Source of the DNA: RFSX01 sp964567435
Lineage (GTDB): Bacteria; Bacteroidota; Bacteroidia; Chitinophagales; Saprospiraceae
Assembly (NCBI GenBank): GCA_964567435.1
Contig: CAZMMQ010000013.1
Span: forward strand, 1-64,000
Reading direction: 5' to 3'
Length of the DNA stretch: 64,000 nt
How positions within the stretch are numbered: position 1 is the first letter of the stretch; each line of letters begins with the position of its first letter. Shown here in pieces: positions 1-11,500 of this stretch. Both the position numbers and the translations under genes were made by a program. The notes beneath the pieces are model-generated. The model made no database searches. It had not been told where the DNA came from and was given only the letters and a program-made list of their open reading frames with translations.

Positions 1-42
1 TCTGAGTTACTGTGCATCATAACTTCACTGTGGTATCTTTAG

Positions 43-691
43 GTACAATCAGTATCAGAAAATAAATTCAGTGAGGCACAAAGAGAATTGGTAAAAGTAT
101 ACGAAGTTATAATGAGAGACACAAAAAAACATCTCATTATAGCTAATATCAAATATGATTATTATTTGAAAGAAGTTTTAGAACAACAAAGCATTATCCC
201 TTAACTCCGACTGTACAGATACGCTTAATAGTAGATTGTATTTACAAGACATCCTTGGTCTAGACATGAACCCAGAGCTCGTTGTCCTCAGCTCATGTAA
301 CAGTGCTATCGGTGAATTGGTAGAAGGAGAAGGATTGACCTCACTGTCAAAGGCATTATTTCATTCTAATGCACAGTCGGTTGTCTCTACCCTCTGGGCT
401 ATCAATGATGAATCTAGTTCAATTATCATGCGTTTCTTTTATCAAAATCTAAAAGAAGGGATGACTAAAGATAAAGCGCTTCGTTTGGCCAAGCTTGAAT
501 ATCTCGAGGAGGTAGATCCGGCATATGCGCATCCTTATTACTGGGCAGGAATCATTGCCATGGGAGATATGAGTCCTGTATTTTCAGGATATACCTTTCG
601 TAAGGTCGCTATCATAATAGGCCTTATGGTGTTTATGGTTTTATTATATCTGATCTTAAGGAAGAAGCAAGTGAAAGCAAAAAGCCCCTAA
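43..691 (+). pseudogene. Decayed CHAT-domain (caspase-like) protein, C-terminal part
   Basis: The reading frame open from 182 to 691 encodes the end of a CHAT peptidase domain: a strand reading ELVVLSSCNSAIGEL with the expected catalytic Cys (codon 296-298), then the conserved SVVSTLWAINDESS stretch, then a C-terminal membrane helix (AIIIGLMVFMVLLYLIL) and a basic tail. CHAT proteins normally carry a catalytic His about 50 residues before the Cys, in a segment preceded by a 'LiIiPDG' strand. A different frame, open from 43 to 204, encodes a segment with RELVKVYEVI and KKHLIIA, which resembles that earlier part. It stops at 202-204 and the His segment is absent. I therefore see a relic with an internal deletion and frameshift. 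No start codon better than TTG at 236 exists for the C-terminal piece. Whether the piece is still translated is unknown. Confidence 0.6.
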
Positions 692-706
692 GTCATCAGG
701 GGCTTT
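681..706 (+). terminator. Stem-loop terminator after CHAT relic
   Basis: A perfect 8-bp inverted repeat (AAAGCCCC / GGGGCTTT, 681-688 and 699-706) has a 10-nt loop that contains the stop codon of the CHAT frame. The run of T after it is short, so termination strength is uncertain. Confidence 0.5.
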
Positions 707-912
707 ATTGGTTTAGTGGCTCCAGCATCTGATTTCTCTTGCACATACACTTCGACATAATGACCGATATTCACATAGCTTGTGCTCTAGTCGCTTAGAT
801 GTGTATGTGTTAAAGTTCAACAGAAAGAAACAGGGAGGTAATATATTCAACATTCTATTAGAAAAGGTGGTGAACTTCTCTTCAAAAACTTAAATGGTTG
901 ATTCAGAATTAT
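692..912. other. Non-coding stretch between two gene relics
   Basis: No convincing reading frame, RNA gene or repeat is visible beyond the terminator stem. The region lies between a decayed CHAT gene and a FISUMP fragment, so it is probably eroded coding DNA. Confidence 0.4.
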
Positions 913-1146
913 TTAATCCTTTACACAGCGACAAGAATTTAGATTTCGCCATCGATCAGATTGAATATACCATTTTTCATGCTCAAAATGAATCGCAAAG
1001 AAGTTTCCAACTTTATCAGGATCTGGAGTACTTGTCCAAAAAACAGTATGACCCAAATCCGAAATATCATTTTTCGAAAAGAAATCTATGGTACCATCTA
1101 AATTTAAAAAACCACTACCTGTTGGTTTGAAATATAATGAGGACAC
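913..1146 (-). pseudogene. Truncated FISUMP-domain fragment
   Basis: This 77-codon frame (GTG start) encodes only the last part of a FISUMP (Fibrobacter succinogenes major paralogous) domain: GF, then TVFWTSTPDPDKVGNFFAI, then the terminal Cys pair in NSCRCVKD. The same order appears at the C-terminus of the neighbouring lipoprotein encoded at 1336-3495 (AVFWTSSAVPNEEGNFFSI ... YSCRCLKD). An in-frame stop lies just upstream and no signal peptide or N-terminal half of the domain is present. It is best read as the 3' remnant of a second, tandem FISUMP gene. I saw no matching upstream half between 1147 and 1335 in any minus-strand frame. Confidence 0.65.
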
Positions 1147-1335
1147 AGGTGATCATCACTTATCTTTTTCTAGACACATAATTATGGATAAGCTCGTATA
1201 CTTATCTGATTTATAGATATTTTCAATATTTTCAATATCAACTAAATGGCAACTCACTTAAAAAGTTGCTTAGTGATTTACGAACGTTTGTCACAACCTG
1301 AATTCTTTCTTTAATTGCAATTGCAGGCTATTGCA

Positions 1336-3495
1336 TTAATCCTTTAAACATCTACAAGAATATTGAACTTTGTTAAAATCCTCTCCAATATCTCCTTCCA
1401 ATTGATCGGAGCTATTTTTAATTACTTTAATGGAAAAAAAATTGCCCTCTTCGTTTGGCACTGCTGAACTTGTCCAAAAAACAGCCTCAGAATCGGAATT
1501 CCATAATTTACCATCCTCAACAAAACCAGCAGGTGATACACAAAATCCAAGTGGAACCACATCAGTATTTTGAATATTCCATGCAGAAGATCTAACTAAT
1601 TTGTTTACATCCCAATCAGCAAAATCTAATAGTGTAATCCATTCTTCTAAACTAGGTACATGATATCCTTCTGGACATAATCCTCGTTTACTTTCTAACT
1701 TTTTCAGTTGTTCGAACGATTGTGAAGATAAATCATCATTGGTATCAAAAAGCTGATTTATATTGAAATATTGAGGGCCAAACTGGGCTCCTGAAATTGA
1801 ATTAACAGAAGACTCGCTAAGATTATCCCCCATCCATGAATTGCTACCAATGAAAATTTTCGTATAGTTAGTCCCTTCAATAACGTCATCAGTTATACAA
1901 TCTTGTGAACACTGTTCAAAACGTATCTCTTCAAATGCGATAGTAAAATATCGAGAACAATTATCCGATTTCACTACATCTTCAATTTTGATAGTTACAT
2001 CATTTGTAATAACTTGATTGATCAAACCTGAAATATCCTGATTATACATAAAATTATCATCTCCGTTTTGATTCGCTATTTTAACATCATTAACGTATAA
2101 ATTAAATAGTTGTGCTTCTTGATCTTCAGATTTAAGCTGGCCATGTATTCGGTAAACATAACTTGATCTGTTCTCGTCAGAATTAGGGTTTTCGCAATCG
2201 ATAAAAAAGGAATCTTCACCTGTGATTCCTAAAGTACAAGGATCATAGGTTATGTCATTAGAACAAGGCTCGTTATTATCTTTCCAGCTTTGTGATAAAA
2301 ATGTTACACTTCGCTTATACTCAAGTCTTCCAGGAACAACAATCCTAAGATTTCCTGTAGGAACAATTTTGAATTCAGTAAAACAATTTGTACTGTTAGA
2401 AACATCTTCACCAATAATAAATTCGCTTGTTGCTTCGAATCCACCACAATGGGTAAGCTCACATTCTAAACCAAAAAAAAGGTCAAAATCACCTCCTTCA
2501 GCTCCTATACCTAGTGAAATATTAGTGCCTGCACATATTTCACCCCCCACAGTGCCTATGAATCCAAATGTAGAGGAATTATTAGTCCGATTCTCCGCAG
2601 AAGAAGGTAAAAACGTTGGTATATCAGATTCATCATACTCAAACAATATTGACTCTTTACTTTTTGAACTAGCTTCAATTGAACCTTGTAATTTCACTCC
2701 AACTTCCACAAACGGATCTACATTTAATTTAAATCCGGCAGGTAATGGTATAGTAATTTCAGGAACTATTGGAAATTTGCATTTCGCATCTATTCCACCC
2801 TTGATGAATAATTGAACTTGTGTTTCAAAATTTTCCAGACCAATTTGTAATGTTTTGTTAGTATCTACAGGATCTACTTTATGAACATAGGTGAAACTAG
2901 CCTTCATTCTTAAACCACCTGACAACTCACCTAAATTACATAATTGGGACAATCCTGTCATCGGTTCTATCAATTTCTCTACCTCTTCTTCACTCATATC
3001 CGACAATGGCATATCTTGAAAAGAAAAACTACCAGGGAAAGTAAAGTCAATTAAATCCACTTCCTTTTTTTGACTTCTCAGAATATCACTAGCGTTTACT
3101 CTATAATTTAGTTCATCCATTGCTTCTTCAATTTTTGCAGGTTCAACAGATAAAACAATTCGATTCTCTTGTTCGGTAATAGACAATATTCTTCTTACAT
3201 AAAAATAACTCGGATTAAAAGTTTCATAAGGAGACATGAGTATCTTCCCTTCCTCTAAAAGATCGACAATATCAGCACTCTTCGATAGCACTATCCTATC
3301 TTTTTTAAACTCAATGAATTTATTTTTATTTCTTGTATAATCATAGGTGATAGTATTATCAGCATAATCTATTACCTCAATAAAGTCATTCTCACTCTCT
3401 GTTAATCCAAGATCCTCCTCCGTCAACTCTTCCTTTGTACAAGTCCACCCTAAGAAGACACTTAATATAACGACAAGTAAAACTTTATAATTCAT
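1336..3495 (-). CDS. Exported lipoprotein with C-terminal FISUMP domain
   Basis: A 719-residue protein. The N-terminus (MNYKVLLVVILSVFLGWTC) is a hydrophobic signal followed by Cys19, so it is probably a lipoprotein, although the lipobox (GWTC) is atypical. The middle is a mostly beta, acidic region of unknown fold with pairs of Cys. The last 120 residues are a FISUMP domain: RGLCPEGYHVPSLEEW, VFWTSS, then SCRCLKD at the very end. FISUMP domains are found in surface lipoproteins of Bacteroidota and Fibrobacteres; their function is not established. It is the last gene of the minus-strand cluster, 21 nt after the fibronectin-III gene, so it is probably co-transcribed with it. A truncated paralogous end lies directly downstream at 913-1146. 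Confidence 0.75.
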   Translation of the reverse strand: MNYKVLLVVILSVFLGWTCTKEELTEEDLGLTESENDFIEVIDYADNTITYDYTRNKNKFIEFKKDRIVLSKSADIVDLLEEGKILMSPYETFNPSYFYVRRILSITEQENRIVLSVEPAKIEEAMDELNYRVNASDILRSQKKEVDLIDFTFPGSFSFQDMPLSDMSEEEVEKLIEPMTGLSQLCNLGELSGGLRMKASFTYVHKVDPVDTNKTLQIGLENFETQVQLFIKGGIDAKCKFPIVPEITIPLPAGFKLNVDPFVEVGVKLQGSIEASSKSKESILFEYDESDIPTFLPSSAENRTNNSSTFGFIGTVGGEICAGTNISLGIGAEGGDFDLFFGLECELTHCGGFEATSEFIIGEDVSNSTNCFTEFKIVPTGNLRIVVPGRLEYKRSVTFLSQSWKDNNEPCSNDITYDPCTLGITGEDSFFIDCENPNSDENRSSYVYRIHGQLKSEDQEAQLFNLYVNDVKIANQNGDDNFMYNQDISGLINQVITNDVTIKIEDVVKSDNCSRYFTIAFEEIRFEQCSQDCITDDVIEGTNYTKIFIGSNSWMGDNLSESSVNSISGAQFGPQYFNINQLFDTNDDLSSQSFEQLKKLESKRGLCPEGYHVPSLEEWITLLDFADWDVNKLVRSSAWNIQNTDVVPLGFCVSPAGFVEDGKLWNSDSEAVFWTSSAVPNEEGNFFSIKVIKNSSDQLEGDIGEDFNKVQYSCRCLKD

Positions 3496-3516
3496 GATGA
3501 TTAGATTTGGATAGGA

Positions 3517-5535
3517 TTAGATATTTAGTGTAATAAATTTCTTACTTGAGAATTTTGATAAAGATCCATCTGGCAGAATATACCGGATCATATACTTATA
3601 TGATTTGCCTGAATCAACTTTTGAGTCTACCCATGAATTGGACCCTACAGCTTTCAGTCTTTCATAAGATTTGATTTTATGCTCACCTTGTGCTCTGTAG
3701 ATTATAAGTTCGGATATTTCTTTATTATCCCAATTGATAGTCACGTTTGCATCTCTCTGGCTCAGTGAAAATTGTGGTTCTATTTCTCTAGAAAAATCTT
3801 TTATTTTCACACCAACTTCATTGCTTACAGCTTGGTTATCAGAGTGGTCAGCAGAAATTATTCTATAGGCTACTATAGATTTAGGTGATAATTGTAACGT
3901 GTCTAGATATCTATTCTCAGTTGGCCCAAAGTCGGAAATGGTCTTCCACTCATCTACTCTGCGCTGTAGTAATTGTCGTTCCACATCTAAGAATGCACTA
4001 GTGTTCCAGGCAATCTCTACCCCTTGAGGAAGTGATTTTACAGAAATAATTAGAGCCGGCGATGGTGGTATAGTATCTGGTCTAGACAGGACTTCTACTT
4101 TACTCAAATCAGAAATATTTGTACGCTTATCTAGAGCTGCAACCCTATAGTAGACTCGTTTAGTCAAGGTATTCAGAGCTATGGTATCCTTAAAGCTGGT
4201 TCCTTTTATTGGATAATTTGAAATTCTCAAAAAATTAGTTTTAAGATCATTAGTGCCGTATACATAATAGCCCCATAAGTCGTCTTCTGTATTTGCATCC
4301 CAATTCAATGTAACTATACCAGAGGAATCAATTTCACCACTTAGTCCAGTAGGTATTGATGGTGGAAACAAATCCTGGACGATAAGTCTTTTTGGTGGCG
4401 AACATGATTTATTATCTACAGTATCTAGAGCACATACCCTATAGTAATTTCTGTATGACACTATGGGTTTGTTGTCTATATATTGTAGTTCACTTGCTGC
4501 TGGGTTTGCTACTATTTCAAATTCTCCATTTAAATCATTGGTATATTCTATCGTGATCTTTTCTGTATCCAAGTCCTCAATCTGCCACTGAATAGCTACA
4601 CCGATATTCTCTATACTATCCAGAGAAAATGAAGGCGCTAGTGGAGGTTGATCATCTCTAGCTGTAGCTGACAAAATTGAAGAGGGTTCACCTCTTTCCC
4701 CAAAATGCGAATACCCAATAACTCGATAGAAGTATTTGATATTATTATCTACCTTATCTATGTAATTTTCTTTCACACTAGCTATACTCTCATCATAAAG
4801 GTTGAGCAGTGGTTCTTCGTTGAGTTTTACAAAATATACACTATCCACTGATCGCTCAATATCATATCCAAAATATTGACCATTATCCTGGTAAGAATCC
4901 CAATGAACAACGATTTGATTCATAGAAGCATCAGCCCTATCAATATAGGTGGGATAATAGGGCTTATACTCATTGGCAGAGACTAAGCTATTTAATCCAT
5001 TCAGAAGGCGATCAGGTTGCTCTCTCCATCGCAAGTGATAGTGATATGACTTTCCCTTCTCAACATCTTTATCTACAAAACGAATCCCCATGAGTTCAGC
5101 GAGATCAGGATTAGACGAGCCAGCGACTAAAGACATTAAAACCAACAATTCTCTTTTTGCTATAATCGCTTGAGCATCGATTTCTTCTCTATTAAGAAAT
5201 ATTTCTTGCTTTATGTCATCTATAAATTCTCTATTCTCGGAAGAATATTTTCGGAGTTTTAAGGTTCCCATCTTAATATTATCAGCCACGACTAGGCTGT
5301 CTAATAATTTTTGATTTTCTAGATCTACTTCATATCTAACCAAATCATAACCACTGTCGTGTATGTTTTTCAAAATATCAAATGACTGTGTAACCAGTCT
5401 GACTACAATACTATCTCCATAAGCTTTAGAGATTAAATTAGTTTGAGATATCTTAGAATCAAGGTTTGGGCTTTGAGATGAAACTGAGTCAATAAATAAA
5501 AATGACAATCCGATAATTAGAATAATTGTTTTCAT
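3517..5535 (-). CDS. Exported fibronectin type III repeat protein
   Basis: A 672-residue protein with a signal peptide (cut near SVSSQ-SP). An N-terminal helical/mixed region of about 180 residues is followed by consecutive fibronectin type III-like modules with the typical IxWxxxx, YYRVxAxD and SxxLSA signatures (for example YFYRVIGYSHFGERGEPS, YYRVCALDTVDNKS, VYYRVAALDKRTN, VAYRIISADHSDNQAVS). The C-terminus has no T9SS sorting domain, so it is probably periplasmic or held at the surface by partners. The gene starts 1 nt after the stop of the 2197-residue gene and ends 21 nt before the FISUMP lipoprotein gene, which suggests a shared transcript and a shared apparatus. No enzymatic motif is seen. 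Confidence 0.75.
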   Translation of the reverse strand: MKTIILIIGLSFLFIDSVSSQSPNLDSKISQTNLISKAYGDSIVVRLVTQSFDILKNIHDSGYDLVRYEVDLENQKLLDSLVVADNIKMGTLKLRKYSSENREFIDDIKQEIFLNREEIDAQAIIAKRELLVLMSLVAGSSNPDLAELMGIRFVDKDVEKGKSYHYHLRWREQPDRLLNGLNSLVSANEYKPYYPTYIDRADASMNQIVVHWDSYQDNGQYFGYDIERSVDSVYFVKLNEEPLLNLYDESIASVKENYIDKVDNNIKYFYRVIGYSHFGERGEPSSILSATARDDQPPLAPSFSLDSIENIGVAIQWQIEDLDTEKITIEYTNDLNGEFEIVANPAASELQYIDNKPIVSYRNYYRVCALDTVDNKSCSPPKRLIVQDLFPPSIPTGLSGEIDSSGIVTLNWDANTEDDLWGYYVYGTNDLKTNFLRISNYPIKGTSFKDTIALNTLTKRVYYRVAALDKRTNISDLSKVEVLSRPDTIPPSPALIISVKSLPQGVEIAWNTSAFLDVERQLLQRRVDEWKTISDFGPTENRYLDTLQLSPKSIVAYRIISADHSDNQAVSNEVGVKIKDFSREIEPQFSLSQRDANVTINWDNKEISELIIYRAQGEHKIKSYERLKAVGSNSWVDSKVDSGKSYKYMIRYILPDGSLSKFSSKKFITLNI

Positions 5536-5536
5536 A

Positions 5537-8500
5537 TTACAGAGACTTAAATGGTGTTATACCAGATTTGAAGTAAGGAACTTGAAATTGATACGATAGA
5601 TTCTCCATAAAATAACTTGTATCATAATTAGAAATTATATAAAGACCATCTTGTATATTATGTGTTTTATCATAATTCCCAAAATGCGTCTCTATAGGAT
5701 TGAAAAGTTTTATAGTAACGTTGAATCTAAATTGATAGTCATCATTGTAAGGCCCAACAGGAGATAACCAATCACTAAAATAATTCTGTAAATTTATTAT
5801 CGATGAGCTTACATTGTTATAATATGAAGTGACATTTATTTTACTATAACTAGATGTTACAGGTATTCCAGATATGAAATTATCGAAATTACTCTCAGTA
5901 TTGTCTATACGATTAGAAATATCAAAACTTGAAAGAACTCCATTATTCAGTCCTTGTAATTTTAACTTTAAATCATAAGTTGGAAGAGTAATGAAATGAT
6001 TCCCAAATTCGCCCATTCCACTCTCTGAGCCTGGTCCTAATTCCTGAACATCCCTAGTTGCTTGATCTGTGTTCCAAGGATCTGAATTATCAAGACCTCC
6101 AAAGCGTGGAATATTCCAATGCAAATAATAACTTCGATAGCTATTAAAATGAAGATATCTAGTTTTTGCATCATCAGCGTCGTCTTGTGCATTTGGGTTT
6201 ACAATTCCTCCTACTTCGGTTCCATCAGGTTTATAATTTAGTCCATCTACATAATGATTATACGTTCTACTAATCAAACTATTAGGATTATTTTTAAAAC
6301 CTAGGTTCAAGTTAATTATAGGCGTATAGCTATCAAAGGGCTCCTTTAGTTGTATGTATTTATCAGTATTATCAGAGAAGAAAGAGAAGCTATTATTGAA
6401 ACCCTTTGACTTTTTACGACCACCATTTACATAAGTATCATTTAGCTTATCCATGATAGAACCATATTGACTCGTTCTAAATCGATATGACCACATTTCT
6501 GTAGCACCTATATCTTGAGATGCCATCAGAGAAAGTTTATATACCTTGCTTAATTCCAATTGGCCCAAATCGAACTTTAATCGATGTCTGGAATTATCTC
6601 TTATTATAGCTTCTTCTATGATAGGACCTCCATCCTCGGGAGTAATTCTTATGAAAAATGTTTGGTTACTGGCTAGTGATCCAGAAGAACTATTATTAGG
6701 TGTATTACTTGACAAGTCAGGTAGATCTATGCCAGACAGTGGATTATTACTTACACCTGAAATATTAGGTCCAGTATTGACACTTTCAATAGTATTATTA
6801 TTCCCAAAAAAAGAGCTTGGGAGACTAAATCCAAAATTATTACTTGTATTAAAATTACTGCTGGTTCCTGAACTTTCTGTTTTAAATATTAGATCATAGA
6901 TTTTACTATTTAGCGTTATATAACCTGTTGACCGATCTTCTAAATGAAAAAATAGTTCATATCTACCTGGGCTAGATGTTAAGACATAGGAGTCCTCAAA
7001 TTTATCTGGGATAGGACCAGTTTCGAATGTCGTTTCTCGGCTGACAGTCTTAAAGATTTCATCATTGTATTCGATATTTAGCTCTACAATTATTTCGTAC
7101 TCTTTATTTGGTTCTAGTTCTACACCTTCCAATGTCTCTGTTGTTCCAGACATGTAGTAATCACTTTCGGCAACGCCACCTCCGTTAACGGCTTTAACTT
7201 TGAATCGATCTAATTTAACCTTCATCTGCTCATATACCAGTTCTCCATTTTTGACCATTGGTACATCTACAAACTTTCCCTCCTTGACGAAGAGTTCTAA
7301 GGTAATATCTTGTGACAGAAAATCTACCTCGTCCGCACCGTCACTAGGTGTTATCGACTTTATGATTGGAAAAGGTAATTCTTCAGAATTTTCATAATCA
7401 ATAGTAGGCAGACATTTATCGCCTATCTCTATTTCAAAGTCAAAACCACCTGTCAAGATCGCAGGGCCTGCGTATTTCACTAGTCTATTTCCAGTAGCAT
7501 TCCATATGCCACCCAGTACTCCTGCGTCTTCATTAGCTTCTGCATCCCACAACCACTCTGTATCATTTTCAAAATTTCCTCCCGCTGCATCAGATATAGA
7601 CTCTACTGCTTCTAATCCTACAGTTGCAACACCTGCAACTACTGGCGGTAAATAAACTCGATAGGACAATCTGGCTCTACCAAATATCCATGTAGGATTG
7701 GGTAATCCTCCTTGCACTACTGCTACAGCTTTAATACTGGCAAATTCTTTACCCAATAAATAACCAGAAACTCTGAGACCAGCATAGATTTGACCCAGCG
7801 CATACCAATCGTTTATCCCTGGATTGGCATAACCTGCACAACTCCTATTCTCACTTTTGGATAAGTTAATATCAAAACCTGCCAATGCAAATCCATCTAC
7901 GCCTGTTTTGAAATCATCTCCACCAAATGTAAAGTTCATTTCTGATTTAATCATGGAACCGAATGCAATACCTGATCCGTATGTATCAGGTCTACTTTCA
8001 CCTGATACACCTGTTACAGATCCTTCAACTCCTCCACTTCCTGCCACGTCGTCACCATTGCTACCTTGAGAATTCACTGCACTAGTTTCATCAAACAAAA
8101 TCATTATGCTATCTGGTAAAGAGACATTTGTGGGAATTCCGTCTCCTAGCATTGCATAGAACTGTACACGGGCTCCGACACCACCAAATCTTGCATCTAT
8201 TCTTCCAGGAGACATCTCTTTATAGTCATATCCGTCAGGAACTCCTATATAAATATGGAAGTCACTTGGACTGGCTAGTAATTCAGCTGTGACATTCCCT
8301 GTTAATATTGGCCTACGTTGATTACTAACTCCAGGAGCAGGAACTTGTATACTCATCCCAGTGCTTAATAGAAACTCAGAATTACCAGTCTCTGCATCTT
8401 CAAATGTGAAGCTTCCCCTCAAAAAACCATAGACCATGCACTCCTTTTCTAAGGTAGAATTCTGCTTCCATATCTCTTCAGTCATCATAAATGCATTCCC

Positions 8501-11500
8501 TTCAATTTCAATACTTGTTTCCTTGCCTACTTGGAGAGATAAGGTCACATCTACATTTAAGGGATTCGGGTCGCCTACTGGAGCTATCAAAGCAAATAAC
8601 GATAGACCAAAATTATCTTCCGCTTTTTCTAGTCCGCTTGTATTGTACAAACTTCCTTCTAGGTCACTAGGGTCCTGAGTCAATGATGCAAATGATCCCC
8701 TTCCAAAATTATCACGATAGTTCTCTGTCATTCTATAATTATAAAATACGCCACCGCCCAAACCATAAAATGCTACCCCAGTGGCCCCTACTTTTATTCC
8801 ATCATCTATCTTGGCTACGAGTCTAGCATACCAAAAATTAAAGTCCTTATTACCATTTTTATAGGCAGTGCCAAATGCTCCTGCCATCGATAGGCCTAAC
8901 CCGAGTCCTTCTATGTCTACAGCTAAGGCGCCTTCAAAAGATTTTTCGGTAGCCGTGTTTTTATAAGTGACGGAGCCACGTAATTTTATATTTGATGTTT
9001 GGACATCAACGCCGATACTCTCAAGTCCAAAGTCTGCTAGTTCGTATTTTTTATCAGCGTTATTATATCTACCTTCAAAGAAAATTCTAGCATCTAGACC
9101 GAAACCATTCTTATCCGCATCCTCATTATCTTCATCTCCTGCCATTATATGCATACGAAGTTCCAGATATAGTCTTGGAGCATCTGGTGTTCCTGAAATT
9201 TCAGCATAGTGAAAAGATAATTCGAAACCTGCTAGTTCTTTTTTACTGACTTCTGCAGTAGGATTTGATGTAGGATTGCCAATACTATTGAGCGAATTGT
9301 CTAATTCTGAGATACCATTCTCTAGACTTGCCATATCATTATTGATAGCTGTCTCAATTTTATCTACTTCAGCATTTACCATCTCAGCAAGATTTAGATT
9401 TAATGCCAGATGGCTTCCTTCAAAACCCTTATCTGTTTCATATTTTAAAGCAAAAGGAATACCCACCAAATCAAGAGGTACAGAGCTTAATTTTTCTTCA
9501 AGGTCACCAGACAAAAAATTCACAGTTTCTGGGCTTATACCTAAATCACCTGATAAATGCGCCTTGAACTCATGCCCCTTAGATTCTGAATAAGCCATCG
9601 TTATATGAGAACTTTGTGCCAGCCTCGCTTCCGCTAAAAATATTGGTATAGTTACCTTTTCCTCAGAATTCTCATTACCAAATGGATTTACTATAAAAGA
9701 ATAATTTAATTCATTGTAAAATATGTCATGACTTATGATAGCCTGATATCTAAAATTATCATCACCCTTTAAGAAAGGAGCAAAGAAATCTCCTACTATA
9801 CCTCCTTGAGTTATTTCATTATTAACAAATTGAATATTGATATTGTCAATTATATTTCCCCAATTTCCTAACATCTTTTTAGAATTTCCAAAAGGCTTAT
9901 CAGATTGTATACTCATACTACAATTAAAGTTTCCACCTAAATCGAAGACACCATTCGTAATTGAAAAGGATTCCAAATCGATTCCTCTTAGTTGAGGTGG
10001 AAGATAAACAGCTACTTTGCCCAAATGGATCCCTGTCCAAAGACTTGAAAGTTCCTCTTCTTCCTCACTTAAAGGAATCCAAGTTTCATTTGCAAAATCA
10101 GGTTTGGGCCCATAATCAAAATGTCCATTTGGAAATACTAAACCATTGGGATTAAATTCTTCGGATAGGTCTAGAGTTCCTTCTTGAATTTCAAATCCCC
10201 AACCTTTCATTCTATTTATTTCAAAAGGCGTAAATTGTTCTATCGAAAAGAGCCATCCGTTATCTTCTTCTCCTTCTTCTTGTAGTTGAAATGAGAATGT
10301 TGCATTTACTTGATTTGGAATTTCCTGATTATCTGCATAAGCATCAGAGAAAGGAGTTAGATATATATCACTGCCACTACCAGCATTTGGAAAATCGACT
10401 GAACATTCTAACCGCCCACCTATAACCCCGTCACAGTCGAAATTTAGATAAGATCCATTAGTGAGAGAAGATTCATTATCACAGTCTTGACATCCATTAA
10501 TTTTTACGGTATATCCATCGGACTCAGAAAACACAACCATAGGCTCATACATCTGCACTATTCCTGGACCAAAAGTACCGTCTGGTGTGATACACAAATT
10601 AGATATACTAAATGAGATATATTTTTCCTGACCACTAAAATTTATTGGCCAATTAAATGTACCCAACAATTTTGCACCACCTAGTTCAAAAACTAACTCC
10701 TCAATAACAACTTTATATTCTTTACCATTATATTCTTGATCTACTCCTAGTGGAAACAGTAAGCCTTCACCACTGCCTAAGCTAGAACCGCTTGCCATTA
10801 ATTGATTTAGTGTATTTAAGCCAGCAACCAAGTTATTATACTGCTCTTCATTATTATTCTTGATATCAGCTAATGATAACTCCGCATCGGGGTCAATATT
10901 TACTTCTAGATCTTCCGCATCATTAAGGACAGTTTTTATCGTCCCTTCGACTAGCTGACCATCACTATTTAGACGGATATCTTCAAACTCAACTTTTACA
11001 GGAATATCATCAAATCCAAATAAGCCAATTTTGGTTTTTCCACTACCACTAAAACTATTATTACCTGAAGAGTTGGCTTCTAACTTTTCTATTGCATAAT
11101 AGCCTGCATAGAAAGTTTCAGGTAAACTTGTTAGAGAAGCAACTTCCAGGTCATCAGGTTCTGCATCATCACAATTATTACAATCGTAATTTGTTAATGC
11201 TTCTGACTCATCATCACCCTCTTCACTACAGCTTACATTAATTCTGTGTATAGGAGACGAACTATCTTGATCAAGTAACACAGTACAATCAACTATCGGA
11301 TTTTCTATTGCATTAATTTGAAAAACATATTCTCCTTCTGGAAACATATCTTCAGTCAAAAAACCATCTGAATTATTAAAAAACGGCTCTGAAACTATCA
11401 TATCACTTTGAGGATCTATACTGGGAGGTATTCGCATGTTAGGATCAGTCAAGGCATCTAATGGATTCATTCCCTCTTCTAATCGTGCAATAACAACCTC

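Noticed and set aside
1310..1340. Terminator at the end of the large operon
   Set aside because: The inverted repeat around the stop of the FISUMP lipoprotein gene is imperfect and is followed by A-rich DNA, not T, in the direction of transcription.
2252..2815. Long plus-strand reading frame opposite the FISUMP lipoprotein gene
   Set aside because: It lacks a signal, motifs and codon pattern, and is fully covered by a well-supported minus-strand gene; treated as a shadow.
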